Shown here piece by piece: positions 14,818 through 18,148 of a stretch of DNA of 18,148 nt. The position numbers were made by a program, and so were the translations under genes. The notes under the pieces were generated by a model. That model worked only from the letters and a program-made list of their open reading frames with translations. It searched no databases and had not been told where the DNA came from. Source of the DNA: Lachnospiraceae bacterium (GTDB lineage Bacteria; Bacillota; Clostridia; Lachnospirales; Lachnospiraceae). Each line of letters starts with the position of its first letter. Position 1 is the stretch's first letter. Where the stretch lies: NCBI GenBank assembly GCA_900770785.1, contig CAAGLJ010000049.1:1-18148 (forward strand), in the 5' to 3' direction.

Positions 14818-15825
14818 ATGGAGCATCAACCCTTAATCAGTATTATTATTCCGGTATATAATACCAAGGATTGTCTGGAAAAATGTGTGGACAGCTGTAT
14901 TCGACAGACCTACAGGCAGCTGGAGATTCTTCTGGTGGATGACGGCTCTGACGACGGAACAAAACAGCTTTGTGATGAATTGCTTAAAAAGGATGAACGT
15001 ATCAGGGTTTTTCATCAAAAAAACGGCGGCTCATCCTCCGCCAGAAATCGGGGAATTGCAGAGGCCAGGGGAGAGTACCTGGGATTTGTGGACAGTGACG
15101 ATTTTATCAGTGCCACCATGTATGAAAAGCTGATGAAGGCCATCAGGGAATATCAGGTGCCTGTCGCACAGATATCCAGAGATGAAATTGATGCAGAGGG
15201 TAAGCAGCTTGCGGATGTATGTACACCCCCCGAAGAGGCTTTTTTCTGTGAAAGCGGGGACTTTTTAAGGGAGCTTTTGCTTCATCGGGGGGACTGTTCC
15301 TTTTGCACCAAACTGCTTCATCGCAGCCTTTTGGAGAAGCAAAGGTTTCCGGAAGGAAAATTAAACGAAGATTTTTTTCTTTTACTGCAGCTATTGCCCC
15401 TGATTAAAGGAATTTATATTCTGCCTGAACAGGAATATCATGTTTTTTACCGCATGGGAAGTAATACCCGCAAAAAGGATAAAAACGATTTTTCCAGGGT
15501 GTTTATGGATATTGTGGATAATGCGGATGTGGCAATGGAGTTGGTGGAAAAGCATTATCAGGGACTAAAGCAGGTGTGTATAAGATTCGGTCTGGTTCAG
15601 CGTCTGGATTATCTTTTGCATATTCCTCTGGGACAGATGAGGAGAGAGAATGCTTTTTACAGTAAGGTGAAGAAATACCTGCGGTGCCATCTTTTGGATA
15701 CCCTTACCAATCCTTATTTGAAAGCTAAGAATAGAATATATCTGCTTTTGCTCACTCTGGCACCTAAAACCGTGAGGCAGATACACAGCTGGAAGAATAT
15801 TGGCAGATTCCGGAGAGGAAGGTGA
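14818..15825 (+). CDS. Family 2 glycosyltransferase (EpsJ-like)
   Basis: 335-residue GT2 enzyme, the last glycosyltransferase of the operon. It shows ISIIIPVYNTKDCL (7-20), LVDDGSDDG (39-47), GGSSSARNRGIAEARGEYL (70-88), metal-binding FVDSDDF (90-96), and KLNEDFFLLLQLLP further on, which corresponds to the ED base region of EpsJ/CpsJ-like proteins. The C-terminal part is basic (ending in FRRGR) and may associate with the membrane. A GTAAGTGGGGA ribosome region precedes the ATG after a 28-nt gap that follows the hairpin at the end of the previous gene. Confidence 0.9.
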   Translation: MEHQPLISIIIPVYNTKDCLEKCVDSCIRQTYRQLEILLVDDGSDDGTKQLCDELLKKDERIRVFHQKNGGSSSARNRGIAEARGEYLGFVDSDDFISATMYEKLMKAIREYQVPVAQISRDEIDAEGKQLADVCTPPEEAFFCESGDFLRELLLHRGDCSFCTKLLHRSLLEKQRFPEGKLNEDFFLLLQLLPLIKGIYILPEQEYHVFYRMGSNTRKKDKNDFSRVFMDIVDNADVAMELVEKHYQGLKQVCIRFGLVQRLDYLLHIPLGQMRRENAFYSKVKKYLRCHLLDTLTNPYLKAKNRIYLLLLTLAPKTVRQIHSWKNIGRFRRGR

Positions 15826-15829
15826 TTTT

Positions 15830-16138
15830 ATGTACCCACTAATCGACAAGCAGGCTACCGGACGGCGAATCCGAAAGATAATGGATAAAAAAGGCATTAC
15901 CGTAAGAAATATACAGGAATTTCTCGGTCTGGCATGTGTGCAGAGCATATATCACTGGCTGGATGGGACAAGTCTTCCATCGCTGGATAATTTGTATGCA
16001 CTCAGCGAACTGCTGCAGGTTCCCATGGACAGGATTGTTTGTGGGAATCGGAAGTCTATTGTTTTGGAAACAGTGACTACAGGAGACAGACTTCTGATTG
16101 CATATTATCATAAAATGAAGGTGCTTTATGCGGCATAA
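15830..16138 (+). CDS. Small XRE-type helix-turn-helix protein
   Basis: 102-residue predicted DNA-binding protein. A Cro/C1-type HTH spans about 11-70: GRRIRKIMDKKGITVRNIQ, then FLGLACVQSIYHWLDG (31-46), and SLPSLDNLYALSELLQVP (48-65), the standard end of this fold. The remaining 30 residues are short and without a recognised domain. The ATG at 15830 follows the last glycosyltransferase stop by 4 nt with GGAGAGGAAGG at 15812-15822, so it is probably co-transcribed with the operon's end. It could regulate the operon or the next small unit, or be unrelated. Confidence 0.82.
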   Translation: MYPLIDKQATGRRIRKIMDKKGITVRNIQEFLGLACVQSIYHWLDGTSLPSLDNLYALSELLQVPMDRIVCGNRKSIVLETVTTGDRLLIAYYHKMKVLYAA

Positions 16139-16157
16139 GAGTTATGCTACAAATTCA

Positions 16158-16186
16158 ATGACAAAGCATTTTTCCTCCCGTAGAAT
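16158..16186 (+). promoter_or_regulatory. Sigma-A type promoter of the small truncated unit
   Basis: ATGACA (16158-16163) and TAGAAT (16181-16186) are 17 bases apart, each with one mismatch to consensus. Transcription from near 16193 would cover the 21-codon ORF at 16221 and the gene at 16276, making these a unit separate from the polysaccharide operon. Confidence 0.45.
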
Positions 16187-16220
16187 TATTCATAAAGAAT
16201 GGTGCTGGGGAGGATTTTTT

Positions 16221-16286
16221 ATGGGCAGAGTAATGTCGGCACTACAGGCCCTGTTTGGTGAAGGAGGAGCAGCAGATGTGGGATAA
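16221..16286 (+). CDS. Candidate 21-residue small ORF
   Basis: ATG at 16221 with GGGGAGGA 6 nt upstream opens a 21-codon frame ending at TAA 16284-16286. The product, starting MGRVMSALQALFGEGG, has a short amphipathic N-terminal helix and a small acidic/glycine-rich end. Its last 11 bases overlap the start of the next gene, so it contains that gene's AAGGAGG. It may be a leader peptide for translational coupling or a real small protein; I recognise no family. Confidence 0.4.
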   Translation: MGRVMSALQALFGEGGAADVG

Positions 16287-16641
16287 AATATTCAAACTGG
16301 CAGGAACAGTGAACATTCCTGAAACAAAAAGGGCTGAGCTGAATGGGTATGTACTGCAAATATTGGATAAATGTGGAATAAGAAAAATGGAGAAAATGAA
16401 GCTGGACGGAAAAACAATTACCGTTGTCAAAATGCCAAAGCCGGATGAATCTGGAATACTAAGCTTTGATTATTCCATTTTTGAGAAAAAGAAAAGGGAA
16501 AATGCAGCCTATAATATGAATAGCTGTGAATTGCTGGTTCCAGATAGCGGGGACAGAGAATTTGCAATGGCGATGAATACTATATCTGTGCTTTTAGAAG
16601 CATATTCAGAAACTAACTGCTATTTAGTGTCTGCTGATTAA
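16276..16641 (+). CDS. Hypothetical protein, apparently 3'-truncated by an insertion sequence
   Basis: 121 residues as it stands, mostly polar, with a Lys-rich middle and no membrane segment. I believe it is the N-terminal part of a longer Lachnospiraceae hypothetical family with a similar start (MWDKIFKLAGTVNIPE) and a DYSIFEKK block, but this is from memory and no function is known. It begins with ATG 16276, 8 nt after a perfect AAGGAGG (16261-16267). The frame stops abruptly at 16641, where an A/T-rich stretch leading to an IS transposase begins, so loss of the C-terminus by insertion is likely. Its codons and base content look more A-rich than the operon to the left. Confidence 0.6.
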   Translation: MWDKIFKLAGTVNIPETKRAELNGYVLQILDKCGIRKMEKMKLDGKTITVVKMPKPDESGILSFDYSIFEKKKRENAAYNMNSCELLVPDSGDREFAMAMNTISVLLEAYSETNCYLVSAD

Positions 16642-16660
16642 GCCAAAACACTTGATTTTA

Positions 16661-16689
16661 CTGACTTTTTCCGCATTTTCTGCTATAAT
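16661..16689 (+). promoter_or_regulatory. Promoter of the IS transposase
   Basis: CTGACT (16661-16666) and a perfect TATAAT (16684-16689) are separated by 17 bases, and TGC at 16681-16683 makes an extended -10. The leader to the transposase ATG is about 70 bases, with an AAAGGGG ribosome site near 16754-16760. Confidence 0.55.
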
Positions 16690-16768
16690 AATTGCAAGGA
16701 TTTTGATAAAAACAAATCGTTTTTCTTGCAGTTTTCTTACAGATTTTAAGGATAAAGGGGCTAAAACA

Positions 16769-18148
16769 ATGTACAAACCGATTGACAAGTTACAGCATTC
16801 ATTCCTCGATTTCAACCAGCCTTTGGGACTCCACATGAATCCGGATAACCGCTGGATCAAACTGGCTGAGCGAATCCCATGGGAGGAGTTTGAAGGAAAA
16901 TACGCCAAGCTGTTTCCCAGTGATACAGGCAATGTCGCCAAGCCCTTTCGTATGGCATTAGGAGCGCTGATTATCCAGACCAAGTTCCAGTATTCTGACC
17001 GTGAGCTTGTGGAACAGATTGCAGAGAATCCGTATCTGCAATACTTTATCGGATTACCCGGCTTTCGGGAAGAAGCACCGTTTGATGCAAGTACACTGGT
17101 TCTTTTCCGTAAACGCATTTCCGCTAAGCTACTGATGGAAGTAAACGAGTACCTTCTTGCTCACAAGGATGATGACAAAAATGATCATACCCCTCCATCC
17201 GAAGGAAAATCCGGTGATGATGGTACTGCAAAAGAAGAGACCAATAAAGGAACACTGACCCTTGATGCAACCTGTGCACCGGCAAACATACGTTATCCAC
17301 AGGACATCTCGCTTTTGAACGAAGCAAGAGAAAAGCTGGAAAACATGATTTACTATTTTTGTAAATGTTATGGTCTTAAGCTGCCCAGAAGATACCGCAA
17401 ACGTGCCAGAAAAGAGTATCTTGCCTTTGCCAAGAGCAGAAAGCACAGGGCAAAGAAAATCCGCAGTGCACTCCGCAGACAGCTTTCCTATGTGAAAAGG
17501 GATCTCCGATATCTGGAACAGTTCATGAGTGATGGATACGCCATGACAGGAAAGGATATCCACTTATATCTTACCATCATCAAGCTGCATGAACAGCAAC
17601 AGTATATGTATGATAACAGAGTCCATTCTGTGGAGCATCGCATTGTAAGTATTTCGCAGCCATGGCTTCGACCGATGGTCAGAGGTAAGGTCAAAGCACC
17701 TGTTGAATTTGGTGCAAAATTTGATCTCAGTCTTGACAGCGAAGGTTATGGGCGAATCGAAAAAATATCTTTCGAGGCATACAACGAGAGCACCTGCCTG
17801 ATTGAAGCAATAGAACGTTTCAAAGAACGTACCGGTTATTATCCTGAACGTGTCCTAGCAGATCAGATATACCGAACCAGAGAAAACAGGAGCTATTGCA
17901 AGGAGAGAGGGATACGGTTATCCGGTCCAAAGCTGGGCAGACCAGGTGCCACAGCAAAAGTGGATAAAAAACAAGAGTATCAGGATAATACCGATAGAAT
18001 CGAAGTGGAGCGCACCTTCAGCCTGAGCAAACGCTGCTATGGTATGAGCTGCATTACCACAAAACTGGAAGAAACACAGTTGACTTCTATCGCATTATCT
18101 GTATTCGTGATGAATCTGTTTAGGGCTCAGAGACGAATACTTTGTGCT
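16769..18148 (+). CDS. IS5/IS1182 family transposase (3' end outside window)
   Basis: 460 codons without a stop to the end of the window. The N-terminal DUF772 domain (about 40-125) includes FRMALGALIIQTKFQYSDRE (60-79) and FDASTLVLFRKRI (105-117). The DDE catalytic domain follows with Asp166 (TLDAT), Asp365 (VLADQIY) and Glu414 in RIEVERTFSLSK (410-421), which fits the R-x3-E-x6-K part of the IS4/IS5 signature, then RCYGM. A Lys/Asp/Gly-rich linker (133-160) and a basic coiled region (187-250) separate them, as in IS1182-group enzymes. The protein looks intact, so the element may be recent or active. ATG 16769 follows AAAGGGG by about 8 nt. Confidence 0.9.
   Translation, partial: MYKPIDKLQHSFLDFNQPLGLHMNPDNRWIKLAERIPWEEFEGKYAKLFPSDTGNVAKPFRMALGALIIQTKFQYSDRELVEQIAENPYLQYFIGLPGFREEAPFDASTLVLFRKRISAKLLMEVNEYLLAHKDDDKNDHTPPSEGKSGDDGTAKEETNKGTLTLDATCAPANIRYPQDISLLNEAREKLENMIYYFCKCYGLKLPRRYRKRARKEYLAFAKSRKHRAKKIRSALRRQLSYVKRDLRYLEQFMSDGYAMTGKDIHLYLTIIKLHEQQQYMYDNRVHSVEHRIVSISQPWLRPMVRGKVKAPVEFGAKFDLSLDSEGYGRIEKISFEAYNESTCLIEAIERFKERTGYYPERVLADQIYRTRENRSYCKERGIRLSGPKLGRPGATAKVDKKQEYQDNTDRIEVERTFSLSKRCYGMSCITTKLEETQLTSIALSVFVMNLFRAQRRILCA

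Larger units (their letters stand above)
16640..18148 (+). mobile_element. IS5/IS1182-type insertion sequence, left end to window edge
   Basis: The element comprises an A/T-rich left end with its own promoter and a DDE transposase gene running off the window. The left boundary is not defined: it should lie within about 16620-16660, at the abrupt end of the preceding reading frame. Terminal inverted repeats cannot be tested because the right end is outside the window. Confidence 0.7.

Noticed and set aside
16139..16180. Possible terminator after the XRE gene
   Set aside because: Only a 4-bp A/T stem (AATG/CATT) precedes a short T-run; too weak to call.
16624..17118. 164-codon minus-strand frame over the IS left end
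   Set aside because: Covers the transposase start in antisense and shows no domain; the plus-strand transposase has clear DDE motifs.
1..18148. CRISPR arrays, tRNA or rRNA genes, toxin-antitoxin or phage-defence genes
   Set aside because: No regular direct repeats, RNA gene signatures or matching protein families were seen on either strand.

Overview
The window looks like a chromosomal segment from a low-to-mid GC, spore-forming-lineage Firmicute, most likely a Lachnospiraceae-type gut Clostridium. This is inferred from strong AGGAGG-type ribosome sites, a Spo0A DNA-binding domain gene, a YuiD/DUF212 gene, an EpsG-type polymerase and a rubrerythrin-like domain. I could not run any database search, so the taxonomic call rests on family recognition alone.

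Layout. (1) Positions 1-192 hold the 3' end of an unidentified gene and a good sigma-A promoter. (2) 193-1056 is rfbD (dTDP-4-dehydrorhamnose reductase), which converges on a reverse-strand YuiD/DUF212 membrane phosphatase-like gene (1059-1511); their stop codons are 2 nt apart. (3) 1750-2094 encodes a free-standing Spo0A C-terminal (DNA-binding) domain with no receiver. (4) From 2163 to 15825 runs one long, tightly packed, plus-strand polysaccharide operon. It contains two membrane proteins and a GtrB/DPM1-like glycosyltransferase, a GT2, the initiating polyprenyl glycosylphosphotransferase, a Wzz-type chain-length protein with a kinase-like but P-loop-less tail, a GT-A enzyme, an EpsG-type polymerase, a GT2, a GT4, an unusual metallophosphoesterase-rubrerythrin-zinc ribbon fusion, another GT4 and a final GT2. 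A small XRE-type regulator follows only 4 nt later. (5) 16158-16641 is a separate small unit (promoter, 21-codon ORF, hypothetical protein) that appears cut off by an IS5/IS1182-type insertion sequence. The IS transposase (16769 to the window end) has an intact DDE triad as far as it can be read.

How the genes work together. The glycosylphosphotransferase loads the first sugar-phosphate on undecaprenyl phosphate. The GT2, GT4 and GT-A enzymes extend the repeat unit (rfbD could supply dTDP-L-rhamnose), EpsG polymerises it and the Wzz-like protein sets chain length. The GtrB-like enzyme with the two adjacent membrane proteins could form a lipid-linked side-branch modification module. No flippase (Wzx) and no intact tyrosine kinase are visible.

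The most unusual item is the three-domain phosphoesterase/diiron/zinc-ribbon protein embedded between two GT4 genes. The receiver-less Spo0A gene directly upstream of the operon promoter and the IS-truncated small locus at the right end are also worth a second look.
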